NCBI GenBank assembly: GCA_037974665.1
Contig: CM075777.1
Span: forward strand, 13,415,001-13,479,000
DNA length: 64,000 nt
From: Ehretia macrophylla
Lineage: Eukaryota; Streptophyta; Magnoliopsida; Boraginales; Ehretiaceae
Reading direction: 5' to 3'
Shown: positions 1 to 11,148 of the stretch, in pieces
Layout: every line of letters begins with the position of its first letter
Position numbering within the stretch: the first letter of the stretch is position 1
Notes under the pieces: model-generated
Told to the model about the DNA's origin: nothing
Seen by the model: the letters and a program-made list of their open reading frames with translations, nothing else
Database searches by the model: none
Translations under genes and position numbers: made by a program

Positions 1-158
1 TATGTGATTATGTTATTATGTGATTGACTTGATTACGTGTTTATGTGACTAACACTTGTGTGACTTATGTGCCTTATGTGAGTTTGGTTGCCTATGTGCT
101 ATTAATTGTCTATAGCGTGTCTATGTGTTATAACATGTGCTAACTCTTTGATAGTAGA
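1..158 (+). other. Untranslated leader of element 1 (partial)
   Basis: AT-rich leader with loosely periodic TATGTG/TTATGTG words and no open frame. The same style of sequence precedes gag in element 2 (about 53660-53834), which supports its assignment as retrotransposon leader. The primer-binding site is outside the window. Confidence 0.7.
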
Positions 159-1430
159 ATGGTCGGGCGACCGAGAACATGTGGTAGGCCTCAGGAAGTT
201 AATGAGGCACCGGGGAATGCTACACCAGGCCGAGAACAGGGGTATGATCATTTGGCTATGGCTATGGACATAATGATTGAGGTCATGGCAGAGCAGGCAT
301 AGATTTTAGCGGGGCAGGCTGCTCAGGCACAGGCTGTGCAGACTCAGTTATAGAATGCTCAGGGTGGTTACTGAGGAGGTAGTTTATTGAAGGAATTTCT
401 TAGGTATTTTCCACTGAGGTTTCAGGATGAGCCTGACGATCAGAAGGCTGAAGCGTGGATTAATAAGATTGAGAAAATATTTGATCCTCTTGATTACACT
501 GATGAGATGAAGGTTACCTTTGCGGTGTACCTACTTGATAATGAGGCTAGGGAATGGTGGCGTACGGTGAGATTTGATTGGGAGGCACATGATACTCCCT
601 ATGTCTGGGATACTTTTCTTAGGGCGTTTCGGGCCAAGTATATTCCTAGGATTGTTTGTGAACGTAGGGAGGCGGAGTTCACATCTTTGGTTCAGGGTAG
701 TTCCACTGTGGCCTAGTATGAGGCCAACTTTACCAGGTTATCCCGGTACGCACCAGAGTTTTTTGTCAAATTAGGAAAGGAAGACCCAGAGGTTCATTTT
801 GGGTCTAAGGCCCAAGATTCAGGATGCAATGGCCTTGATACAGTACGATGAGTTTTCTAAGGCCTTTAATGCGGCTTCTAGGTTAGAGAAGAGGAAAGGG
901 GAACATATTGTTTCTAGTCAGGCTAGCAAGAGGTTGTTTCAGCCACAGGGTCAACAGGTCATGTATAGGCCTGCAGTGCAGCAGAGTGGTTATAGGCCCC
1001 CAGTGTAGCGGGGTTCTTTTAGACCTCAGGGGGAGCGGGGTTTCTTTAGGCCTCAGTTTCAGCAGGGATCTTATCAGGCACAGTCACAGTATAGGCTGGC
1101 CTAGTCTCAGGGTCAGTACAGGCCTAGTGTTGCAAGACCTCAACAGCAGGCTGGTTCAACTGCATATTCAACTTCCGATTCTTCAGGGGGCAGTGTCAGT
1201 GCTCCAACACTGTAGTGTACTTTTTGTAAACGTAAGGGCCATCTGGAGGCTGAATGTCGAATGAAGGCAGGAACATGTTTGGGTTGTGGCAGGAACATGT
1301 TTGGGTTGCGGCAGCAACCAACACAGCGAGGGATTGTCCAAAATATCAGAGTTCTGAGGGTCGGCCAGTAACTCAGGGTTATCAGGGTAGACCTACCGGG
1401 GGTGCATCTCAACAGCAGCAGGTTCAAGCT
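159..1430 (+). pseudogene. gag: gag of element 1, broken
   Basis: Gag would package the element RNA. The ATG at 159 starts a basic GRPR-type N-terminus shared with element 2. The retrotrans_gag domain lies at about 387-716 (PRFQDEPDD-like motif, EWWRT, FLRAFRAKY). A glutamine-rich linker follows, then a CCHC knuckle near 1216-1260 (C-x2-C-x4-H-x4-C) and a damaged second knuckle. Breaks: in-frame TAG at 300 and in the linker, a frame change between about 716 and 799, a 22-bp direct duplication at 1269-1312, and a 2-base loss just after it that returns reading to the pol frame. Element 2 has CAG at several of the TAG positions. Confidence 0.88.
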
Positions 1431-1988
1431 CGGGCCTACGCAGTAGACTTGGAGGAGATACCTGAGGCAGCAGCGGTTGTGAAATGTAACTTTCTTATAC
1501 TCAATCAACTTATTAAAGTGTTGATTGATTCTGGTGCTATGCATTCTTTCATTACACCTACCTGTGTGCAATGTGTTAATATGCAACCTAAAAGATTGCC
1601 TTATGTGGTTGAGATTAGTACTTCTTTGACTGATAAATATATGACTGGCTTAGTATGTAAAGATTGTAAAATACATGTTAAGGGCCAGGATTTCCCTTCG
1701 GACCTTATCTTATTTCCTATCTGGGGGTATGATGTTATCTTGGGTATGGACTGGTTTTCTAAGTATGATGCTCAGTTAAACTGTAGAACAAAGGTAGTAT
1801 GGTTTTGGTTGCCAGAACAGCCAGTGGTTGACGTAGTGGAGAACTGGGATGCTAAGATGAATTTTATTATCTCATCAACTAAACCTATTAAGCTGGTGAG
1901 TAAGGGGTGTTCAGGGTATCTAGCTTGTTTGATCAACAAGCCATCTGATAAGCTAAAGTTGGAGGAAGTTCCGATAATTTGGGAATAA
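1431..1988 (+). pseudogene. Aspartic protease region of element 1
   Basis: Retropepsin-like domain that would cut the Gag-Pol polyprotein. The catalytic triad Asp-Ser-Gly is visible near 1527-1535 inside VLIDSGAMHSFI, and the second conserved block ILGMDW is near 1740. The domain itself is open, but the frame ends in TAA near 1986 just before the RT start (GLPPERD block). Element 2 has the same domain with the frame open to RT, so the stop is a mutation rather than a natural end. Confidence 0.88.
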
Positions 1989-3490
1989 CCTAATGTATTT
2001 CCCAAGGAGTTGCCAGGATTGCCGCCAGAGAGAGATATTGAGTTTGTGATTAATCTAGTTCCTGGTACTCAACCTATTTCTAAATCAGCATACCGGATGG
2101 CACCAGCTGAGCTTAAAGAGCTGAAAACTCAATTGCAGGAGTTATTAGAGAAGGGAATCAATCAGGAAAATTCTTCACCGTGGGGAGCACCTGTTTTTTT
2201 TGTGAAGAAGAAGGATGGTACCTTGAGATTATGTATCGATTATCGTGGTTTGAATCAGGTGACCATCAAGAACAAGTATCATTCGCCACTGATTGATGAG
2301 TTGTTTGATCAACTTCAGGGATCCAAAGTCTACTCTAAGTTTGACTTGAGGCAGGGGTATTTTCAGCTTTAGATCCGTACGGAGGATGTTCCAAAGTCTG
2401 CTTTTAGGACTCGGTACGGGCATTATGAATTTGTAGTTATGCCTTTTGGACTAACTAACGCACCGACAGCATTCATGGATCTTATGCATCGAGTCTTTCA
2501 ACCGTACTTGGACCAGTTTGTGGTAATCTTTATTGATGATATCTTGGTTTATTCTAAGACTGAATCGGAGCACGAACAACATCTACGACTTGTCTTAGAA
2601 AAGCTTCAGGAGCATCAGTTGTTTGCGAAGTTTAGTAAATGTGAATTCTGGCTACAACAGATATATTTTCTTGGCCATATGATTACACATAACGATATAT
2701 CAGTAGATCCCACTAAGATTGAAGTGGTGATATATTGGAAAAGGCCGGAGAATGTTTCAGAGGTTCGCAACTTCCTTGGTTTGGCAGCTTATTACCGTAG
2801 GTTTGTGAAGGACTTTTCTAAGATTGCAGGGCCACTTTCTAAGTTAACTAAAAAATGAACCAGCTTTATTTGGTATGAGAAATGTGAGAGTGGGTTTTAG
2901 GAGCTGAAAAAAAGATTGACTACTGCTCCAGTACTTGCTCTACCATAGGGAAATGATAATATGGTCATCTACAGCGATGTATCCAAGGAGCGCTTGGGTT
3001 GTGTACTTATGCAGAATGGTCGGGTTATTGCCTATGCTTCTAGGAAGTTGAAACCGTATGAGGTAAATTATCCGACTCATGATCTTAAGTTGGCATCAGT
3101 TGTATTTGCACTAAAAAAGTGGTGTCATTAACTGTGGGGCAGTAGGTTCGAGATTTTCACTGATCACAAAAGTCTGAAGTACTTGTTCTCACAGAAGGAG
3201 TTGAATATGCATCAACGGAAGTGGATGGAACTTCTCAGATATTATAATTGTTCTATTAATTATCTGCTTGGGAAGGCGAATGTTATAGTAGATGCTCTTA
3301 GTCGTAAGGTGAGTGTTGCTTGTTTGGCTATTAAAAAGTGGGAGATGCTTGAAGAAGTTGGTTATTGGAGACCGGAGTTAACTCAGGTTGGGGTGATATG
3401 TTCACATCTCCATATTCAACCTTTATTGTTGTCTCAGATTAGAGAAGCTCAACAACTTGATGTGAAACTTCAAAAGATCAAGGATTAGAT
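1989..3490 (+). pseudogene. Reverse transcriptase-RNase H of element 1
   Basis: Ty3-type RT. The GLPPERD and [12 protein letters not shown] blocks are near 2010-2130, CIDYRGLNQ near 2235, SKFDLRQGY near 2340, the catalytic FIDDILVYS near 2530, and [16 protein letters not shown] near 2775. RNase H follows (YSD-type block near 2970, [17 protein letters not shown] near 3160-3210). Stops fall at about 2370 (after FQL), 2856, 2898, 2946 and 3128. All pieces stay in the same reading frame, so damage is by substitution only. Confidence 0.9.
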
Positions 3491-4893
3491 CACGGATGAT
3501 TAGTCTGACTTCAAATTACATGAGGATGGTATCCTTCGGTTTCGGAACAGGGTTTGTGTTCCCGATGAACTGGGTTTGAGGAGAGGTATTCTAGAGGAGG
3601 CTCATAATTCTAAGTACACCATTCATCCCGGTGGAAACAAGATGTACCGGGATTTGAAACAACAATACTGGTAGAACAACATGAAAATGGAGGTTGCTCA
3701 GTTTGTATCCAGATGTTTGACTTGTCAGCCGGTGAAAGAATAACATCAACGACCCACAGGGTTACTTCAGTCGTTGGCAATACCAGAGTAGAAATAGGAG
3801 CACATTACGATAGACTTCGTCACTAGTCTGCCTAGAACACCGAGAGGTAACAATACAGTTTGGGTTATTGTGGACTGTTTGACGAAGACAACTTATTTTA
3901 TTCCGACGAGGATGGGAAATGAAGTTGCAAAGTTGGCAGATCTTTATTTGGATCAGATTGTTAAACTTCATGGGATTTCATCTAGTATTGTCTTTGATCG
4001 AGATTCTCAGTTTACTTCTTGACTTTAAGAGAAACTCCAGGAAACTCTGGGTACTCAGTTGAACTTCAGCACAGCGTATCATCCGCAGACCGACGGTCAA
4101 TCGGAGAGAACTATTCAGATTTTGGAGGATATGCTCAGGGTTTGTGTTCTGGACTTTGGGAAGAACTGGGAGAAACATCTACCACTTGCTGAGTTTACTT
4201 ATAACAATAGTTATAAAGTGACTATGGGGATGGCACCTTTTGCAGCTCTCTACGGCCGTAAGTGTCGATCACCTTTATATTGGGATAAAATGAGGGAGAT
4301 GAAGGTTATTGATCCGGATATATTGGTAGAGCTTCTAGAGAAGATTGAGAATATCCAGTTGATCAGGCAGAGAATGCTGACCACGCAAAGTAAATACAAG
4401 AGTTATGCTAATAAGCGCCATCGGGATTTGTAGTTTGCAGTCGGGGATCGAGTTTTCTTGAAATTGTCTCCTCGTAAGGGGTTTGCTCATTATGGTAAAT
4501 GTGGTAAGCTGAGTCCGAGGTTTGCAGGGCCATTTGAGATTACCGCTAGGGTTGGTAAGTTGGCGTATCGGTTAGCTTTACCGGAGAACTTCTCTAATGT
4601 TCACGATGTTTTTCACATGTCTAATTTGCAGAAATATCCGGATCCTTATCATATTCTAGAGCCAGAGCCTTTACAACTTCGTGAGAATCTGACTTATGAT
4701 GAGCGGCCGATTCGTATTCTAGATCAGATAGAACTAGAGTTGAGGTCGAAGAAGATTCCAATGGTCAAAGTATTGTGGAAACATCACAGGATTGAAGAAG
4801 CTACTTGGGAAAGATGGGATCAGATTCAGCAACAATACCCAGACTTATTCCGAGTAACAAGTAAGATTTTTGGGGATGAAATTTCTTTAAGGG
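3491..4893 (+). pseudogene. Integrase with chromodomain-like C-terminus, element 1
   Basis: The N-terminal HHCC zinc-binding region is at about 3600-3730, followed by the DDE core (near 3810-4130; [17 protein letters not shown] near 4090). A GPFEI-type C-terminal block is near 4525. The last part (to about 4850) has VLWKHH and EATWE motifs of the chromovirus group II chromodomain, which targets insertion to particular chromatin. Stops occur near 3487, 3673, 4021 and 4431, but the frame itself is kept. Confidence 0.88.
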
Positions 4894-4900
4894 GGGAGAA
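4889..4900 (+). promoter_or_regulatory. Polypurine tract of element 1
   Basis: AAGGGGGGAGAA directly abuts the LTR start TGTGAAATC. It primes plus-strand DNA synthesis in reverse transcription. Confidence 0.85.
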
Positions 4901-7300
4901 TGTGAAATCTCATATTTCACCTATACGTGAAATTGTGTGTTTTGACCTGTATATGTGTTATCTAAGTTAGAATGTGCTAATTCTGTGATTTACACTCCTA
5001 TTACATGCTATGTGAGCATTCATGAAAGTTTCGTAAAAATCAGCATTGAAAATTTTATTGGCGAGTTTAGTGAATAGTATTTTTGAAACACGTCCACTAA
5101 AATTTTGAAACTGGTATTTTTAGTGTTTGAAAACCTAGTCCTTGGATATTAATAGACCCGTGTTTGATTAAAACGGATTTTAAATCGGATTAGAAATTTT
5201 AAAGGCTTTTACACATTCTTTTGCAAAAATTGAGTTTTATAGCTATTTGAATGTATATGTATGCATATGAAAATGTTGTCACCTATCTTTGAACTACGAA
5301 ATATAGTATATATGATAGATGTATATCTAAGTGAGCAAAATAGTCAAAAATACAATTAAAAGACTAGAAAAACAATTAAAAGACTAAAAATTGGCAATTT
5401 TGACTTAGCCTTTTATGTTTGACTTAGCATAGATAACTATAATACATACAATATATCATAAAAACAAAGCTCAAACACCAAAAATACACACACACATGGC
5501 CGAAACCCTTGGGGACATTTTAGCTTAGTTTTTGAAGAAAATTTCTCATAGAATTTGCAATTCAAAGCCAAATCTCTTCAACCAAAGCTTGAATTCACTT
5601 GTTGGGCATCCATTGCACATATTTCTAGCATCATATAGCATCAAAGGTGAGAGAAAAATTCTAGATCTAAGAATGTTATTCTTTTTCAATTTCATATAAC
5701 TGTATTTTTATCCGATATTTTTTTGAATTGTCTTTAGATTATTGCTCAGTAGTTTCCAAGGATAATTTATATGTATTTATATTTGTTTTGATCGGTAGTA
5801 GCATATATTTCTAATTTTCGGGTATTAAAAGTGGTTTATTAGTTCATTGTTGAATAATTGTTGTTGTAATGGTTGGAACTGATTGGTTGTTGCTTCTAAA
5901 AGTTTGTTAATTGCGAGATAGTAATTTTGTAATGCTGAATTTTTTATTCGAATATTGTAGCAAAAGTCCGGAAATTTCAGCCAAGTGCATTGCCAAAATT
6001 AAGTTTGTTGGGCTTCTTTTGGATGGCTTTTGGTTGGTTTCTAGTGGGGATAATGTAGTTGTATGTGTGGTTGAGTGATAGAAAGTGGTTTGGAGGTTAT
6101 TGGATTAGTAGAATGTAAGTTATGAATTTTAGAAGTTTGTGTAGTCTTTCTTTGAAATGTTGAAATGTTGTCTTTAGTTGTTTGGTAGTGTTTGGGTAGT
6201 TGTTCCTTGGATTGTTGTTGAATAGGTTTGGGATTGAATGCATGTTTAAATGTATGTTAAGTTGAGTGGCCTACTTTGTCATCTAACTTAATTCTTTTAG
6301 AATTGTATAGTTGTTGATTGTTTAAATGTTGTTTAATTGATTGTTGAAATATTGTTAATTGATTGTTGACTGTTGAAGTGCCGAGAATCAGGCAACTTTT
6401 GTTGTTGATCTCTCATAATGTAAAGAGTCAAGTGTCATTGTTGTTGTGAGTCATGATAGTGTTGTGTCACTTCGGGAGGCCTCCTGGGTTGTTGGCACAA
6501 TTATCATGGCTAATCCCTATCTCGTATGGTCGGAGGGTGTCATGGCGTGTGGGTCTAGAATAAGGTACCTCAGGATTGTGTCATTAGGTTTGGAGAAGTT
6601 GGTTAACAATGGAACAGCAGACGGAGCTACATCAACAAATGTGCCGTATCCTTAGTGTTTGTTTACTGTCATTGTATTTGTATTGTTATTAAAGTTTATG
6701 GTATGTTATTTGCTCATAGGATGATTTCCCAAAGGGTAAAGTAAATGTTTTCAAAAGATCTTTCGAATCCGCACTGCGCTTTGTTATATATAAGCTCTCC
6801 CTCATTCGTTTATTGTCATTAGGTGTGACTGGTCCGGACTTTGAGTACGTTCCTCAAAAAGCTGAGTATGTGTCTTTTGTGGAGGAGTCTTATATACCGG
6901 AGTCATATCCATGAGTTTGTTTTAGCTTTTATAGAATGTTATATTGTATAACTTATACTTAAAGATAATGGTTTGTATGATTCTAGTTTAGTAGTCTTTC
7001 TTTTGAACATGTTAGGTTGCTAGACTAGTTTATAGTCTATTTCATAAATGTATGTTATAGCCTTTGGTATGTTGTTGAAACGGAGGCATATAGCTTGTGG
7101 TTGGTATGTAGTTTGGTTATTTATTATATGGTATTGAATGTTGTTGAACGGTTGTGGAGTTGTTTATGACATTTGGAGTTGGTTTTGTGTTATTATAAAG
7201 GGTTAGTTTAGAGCCCTGTTGTCCGTGTCACAAACGTTATAATGCCGAAATTCCGTTGTGTCCTGATTGATTGTAAGTGGGGTCGAGTTGGGGCATGACA
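4901..7300 (+). repeat. 3' LTR of element 1 (2400 bp)
   Basis: Starts TGTGAAATC after the polypurine tract and ends GGGGCATGACA, giving TG...CA termini. It aligns along its length with the LTRs at 12086-14198, 22706-25143 and 51283-53560. Landmarks: donor-like AAAG|GTGAGAG at 5643-5652, a degenerate first stem near 6472-6485, a second stem-loop GCGCTT...AAGCTC at 6776-6797 with one mismatch, acceptor-like TTAG at 6819-6822, and a conserved U5 tail with TTCCGTTG and GTCGAGTTGGGG. The open frame at 6446-6655 is not conserved as protein and is not called a gene. Confidence 0.92.
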
Positions 7301-7493
7301 TCGTCGGAGTGTCGTATAATGTGGTTGGTGGCTTTAAGGTGTTAAGAGTCATCTATGTTAGTATTCGGGCCAAAAGTGTAATTTTAAAAAGTTTTAGGGT
7401 CAAATTGTAATTACTAGAACTTTTGAAAAAAAAGTGCAATTATTGAAAAGTTATTTCAATGTAATTATTCTAATGGAGATTAGAATTAGCTAA

Positions 7494-7542
<49 letters not shown>
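7494..7542. repeat. (TA)n microsatellite
   Basis: About 22 uninterrupted TA units inside the LTR-like region. Confidence 0.95.
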
Positions 7543-7544
<2 letters not shown>

Positions 7545-7826
7545 AAGGGTGTTTATATATGTATATGTGTAATGATGATGTAATTTGAGAAATGTCACGT
7601 CATCATCCTAGTCGTCAAAAGAGAATGGCAAATTAGTGACTGGATATGTACATGTGTGCATGTAGAGATTGATGACTGGATTATCCATGTCATCAATCAT
7701 AGTTATTTGAATTTGAATTGAATGGCTAGGATTGAGTCTTGAATAAAGACAAACTAATCCTAGCCTTTACTTTTGATGATAAGTACTTTTTGTCAAGTGT
7801 CAAGAAAGAGAATAAAGTAAACCTTT

Positions 7827-8165
7827 GGATTGCAATGATTACACTCCTAGGATTTGCATGACTTTGTCTTGTTTAACTTTAGAAGATTGCAATTGTGATT
7901 GACCATCTAATAAAGTGAGATATATATATATATATATGTGTGTGTGTATGTGTGTGTGTGTGTGTGTGTGTGTATTAGATATATATTAATCAAATGAAGA
8001 CAAAACCTCTCTCTTCCCACTCACTTTTTCGGCCAAGCATAGGAGAAGAGAGAAGATTGAAATCTTGCCATTAGATTGTAATGATTATAATCCTAAGACA
8101 TGCATGGCTTGTCTTGAGAAAATAGAAATTGTGATTAGCTACTTAATTTTGTAAGATGATTATTA
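7827..8165 (+). repeat. Diverged ~246-bp tandem duplication
   Basis: A block beginning GGATTGCAATGATTA (7827) recurs as AGATTGTAATGATTA (8073), with the following ~95 bases also alignable. The copies are clearly diverged, so this is an old duplication. The spacer includes the microsatellite at 7919-7972 and a TCGGCCA motif; a second TCGGCCA lies near 8288. Confidence 0.65.
7919..7972. repeat. (TA)n(TG)n compound microsatellite
   Basis: A TA run passes into a TG run with one interruption. Confidence 0.95.
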
Positions 8166-8850
8166 TAATGAAGATTATATTAATCAAAGATGACAACTCT
8201 CTCTCTCTCTCCATGTAATACATACACGGCACACACTAGAGCAACATAGAGAGAAAACTTCATCTTCTTCCTTGAGCTCTTGTAGTTTCGGCCATAGCTA
8301 GTGTAGCAAGGATAGCTTGAATTTTTGCTATACACCACACATACATTGGTTCATACCTTGAAGATATACAAGCACATTTTTGTCTTCAAGTTGTGGGTGG
8401 ACTTTGGATGCTTGGCGGACTAACTAGAGCCTTCAAGTTAGAAGGATTCAAGAGAAGGTCTTAAAGCTTCATCATCAACCTCAAAGTCTACAAGAGGTAT
8501 ACCTATCTAACCTCTCTTTTATATTATATATAGATGATATATGATGTTAACTAGTTAGTTTATCGACATAGTTGAGAGATTGCATGTTGATGTTAGCTAG
8601 AATTTTTTGAAATGTGCCATATATGATTCAGCCCTAACAAGCTATCTATGCATGACTTTCAAGATCTTGAATCCAACTATAGTATATGTGTTGACATGAA
8701 CTCTAGATGTTGGTTTACTTTTACAATGATCCTTCATCGTTATACGGTCGTGAACCTAGAAAGCCACACACTTAAGGGTATCATGAATTAAGCAAATTGT
8801 GAGCTTGGTATTGAGTTAGAAATGCGTTAAAGTATCTACACGATCTAGCT

Positions 8851-8914
8851 AAAGAGGAAGAGAAAGGAGAAAAAAAAGAAGGGAGGAAGGAAGAAGAAGA
8901 AGAGGAAGAAGAAG
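8851..8914 (+). other. 64-base homopurine tract
   Basis: An uninterrupted run of A and G (GAA/GGA-rich) on the plus strand. Such tracts can form triplex (H-DNA). It lies about 90 bases before the donor-like CACAG|GTGAAG of this LTR. Confidence 0.85.
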
Positions 8915-9513
8915 TTAAGCCATTCCAAGCATCATCAAGCCATTCTTGACCTTTCTTTTGCATCCTACCACATTTTCTTGCATTTCTAACTCTTGCACAG
9001 GTGAAGGATTCTTTCAAAAGCATTTCTCAAGCTCATTCAAGATCATATGATGTATGTTGTTGTTATCCTTGCTTGTGGCATATTTATTGAAGTTAATACA
9101 AGAGTTGAGTATTTATATGTGGTGGTTGAGTTAGAACCTTGTCTAACAAGTTTTTGATGGTCTTGAGGAGTTGAAATAGGTACTAGTAGTTATTTTCTTG
9201 CTAGTGGTAGAAGATGTATAACTTGTGTGCAAAGTTTGAAAGTAAGAATCTAACATTTGAGACTTGGTTGGTGTTTTTGGATGCTCTTGAGTTAGTGTGA
9301 TTCTTGGTTGTTTTAGATGCTAATTGATGTTTCAAGGATGTTATGGCATGATTCTTGAACTTGTATATGTTGGGTTTTTTTGCTAAGAACTTGTATATGT
9401 TGGTTGACAACCTCTTTTAAGGATATTAGATGCTTGGGTAAATGTTGGATGCAAGAAATCATGTTAGGAGCAAAATGGCCAACTTCGCGTTTTGGCATCA
9501 CAGGGGGGAGGTT

Positions 9514-9618
9514 GTGTACCCAGTCGTATTGATCAAGACTGGGTACACTCCTGTATTTTTTACATGTATTCTAATGGTCGTGTATACAATCGTGATCAAC
9601 ATGACCGAGTACACGACC
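9514..9618 (+). repeat. Two related 35-bp palindromic units
   Basis: Unit 1 (9514-9548) has perfect 12-bp arms, GTGTACCCAGTC and GACTGGGTACAC, around an 11-base loop. Unit 2 (9580-9614) is a diverged copy of the same length. With flanking bases it has 9-bp perfect arms, GGTCGTGTA at 9576-9584 and TACACGACC at 9610-9618. Both centre on TGATCA-like sequence. Confidence 0.85.
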
Positions 9619-10340
9619 AAACTCTTCAAATAGGTTCATTCCATTGTTTTCGGTTACGGTATGCTACGTACATGTGTGTTGAGTCTTAGGTTGTCTAACA
9701 TTATAGGTTATAAACCATATAAAGGTGTTGAGAAGTGTCGTACAAGTGCTTATTCAAGCATACTTGTGATGTTACTTATGGTACTTCAATTGGTATACAT
9801 GCTAATTGCTTTCATGCTCATCTGTTATGCTATTAACAATTGTTCTTGTGACAGAGGCAACCCACTTTGTTGCCTCTTTCTTGTTACCTACTTGTGTTAT
9901 ATGCAATTGTGGTTGGAATATGTATGTGCACGGCAAGGTTGCAATCATTCTATGGGCATGGTAGCGTTCGTGATCCTTGGGTGGCATCGGGCTTGTCAGT
10001 AGGTCTCGACTACCATGGACCTCAATCCCACTCTTACTTGGGTTTCAACCTATAGAGATGTGGGTCATAGTAATTGGGTTTATCCGAATTACCCTATGGT
10101 TGGAGTAAGGGGTTTGATATTGATGATTGATTCAAGGCCGACCAACTTCAGCAATTGCAAGTACAACCGTATCCTTTAAGCTTGTGTTACCACTCTTACT
10201 TGGGCCCTAGCCCCTTAGAGAGTTAGGTTATATGTTGTTGTTATCTTGATTAATTGATCTTGTGTGTATGACTTGGTTTTCTAAATGATTTCGAAAGGAT
10301 AAAAACTCTTGCAAAAATCTCCTTCCCGTTATTCCTCATT

Positions 10341-10359
10341 GAGCTAAGTGGTGTAGCTC
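10341..10359 (+). promoter_or_regulatory. LTR stem-loop 2, element B
   Basis: GAGCTA (10341-10346) pairs with TAGCTC (10354-10359) around a 7-base loop. Other copies carry TT/AA where this has TA/TA, so pairing is kept while sequence changes. A pyrimidine-rich stretch ending in AG follows. Confidence 0.65.
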
Positions 10360-10832
10360 ATCCTTCTTTCTAACAATTTCAAGTGAGGCTGAGCCCGAGC
10401 CAACTGTACAAGCTGAGGACGAAGCTGCGTTGTGTGATGAGGAGGACTTTTGCTTATTGTGATTCGTGCCTGTATTTGAAGATGTTCCTTTTGTTGAACT
10501 AGACTTGTTTATAAACTTGTATAATTTCATGTATTGTACTATTCTTTTGGACAACTGGGTTATAATTAAGTTAGTACTTAATTCTTTTGAGACCTAGAGG
10601 TCATTGATGAGATTATAATATATGGGGTTGAACTACTAGGTCTTGTATATATTGCACAGACTAATGCAATCATGAAGAGCCCCGGGAGTTAGGCCATTTT
10701 TTGAAATTCCTTGTGGTATATAAATGTTTGCTAGGTTATCGGATCATAATCTTGCTAATACTAAGTTATATTGACACGTCACGTTCCAGCCTTTGCCTAG
10801 CGTTGGGTCGGGGTTGGGGCATGACACCTTTG

Positions 10833-10846
10833 GGTAGTATCAAAGC
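10833..10846 (+). promoter_or_regulatory. Degenerate primer-binding site, element B
   Basis: TAGTATCAAAGC resembles the TGGTATCAGAGC site complementary to initiator tRNA-Met, eight bases after the LTR end. Two or three bases differ, so priming would be weakened. Confidence 0.65.
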
Positions 10847-11148
10847 TAGCCTTTGTTAGTGTAAAACTAGTTAGTGTTAGCGTAGTCCGGGTTTTGGAAC
10901 TAGGGTTCATTGGTAGATGCCTTAGTTGGAGATACTCCAATTGCTTGAGTATGTTTATGAGACTTGTGTGTTTGTGTGTGAACCATACGTGCTTACATGC
11001 TATGATTACTACTGCTTATGTGGAACTTATGTGTTAGATATAACCATATTACATCTATGTTAGTAGTATTAGAAGTGCATGAACTCATTTCTCATTTAAT
11101 GCATGCATGCCATATAATCGTGAAGTAGTATCTCTTCTCCACCTATAG

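Larger units (their letters stand above)
1..7300 (+). mobile_element. Element 1: Ty3/gypsy Tekay/Del-like chromovirus, 5' end outside the window
   Basis: Leader, gag, protease, RT, RNase H, integrase with chromodomain-like tail, polypurine tract and 3' LTR follow in that order on the plus strand. The order RT-RNaseH-integrase defines Ty3/gypsy, and the tail after integrase places it with chromoviruses of the Tekay/Del type. The 5' LTR lies left of the window. It is a dead copy: pol keeps one frame but has many stops, and gag has frameshifts. Its internal region is closely similar to element 2 (53835-57317). The five bases after its 3' LTR are TCGTC; the matching target duplication is out of view. 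Confidence 0.93.
7301..10825 (+). repeat. LTR-like region of element B (left boundary uncertain)
   Basis: About 3.5 kb ending GGTTGGGGCATGACA, followed eight bases later by a primer-binding-site-like sequence. It has the landmarks of the other LTRs: donor-like CACAG|GTGAAG at 8996-9006, a relic of the GGCATCGGGCTTG block near 9980, a stem-loop GAGCTA/TAGCTC at 10341-10359, and a pyrimidine-rich AG at 10382-10383. No clear TG start was found, so element 1 may have inserted into this LTR, or its start may be lost. It contains two microsatellites, a diverged ~246-bp duplication, a homopurine run and a double palindrome. Confidence 0.6.

Noticed and set aside
9201..9410. Minus-strand open frame in the LTR-like region
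   Set aside because: Low-complexity Asn/Lys/Ser composition, overlaps another frame, no motif.
9661..10002. 113-codon hydrophobic, cysteine-rich open frame
   Set aside because: Inside the LTR-like region of element B with overlapping frames on both strands and no known motif; a chance frame.
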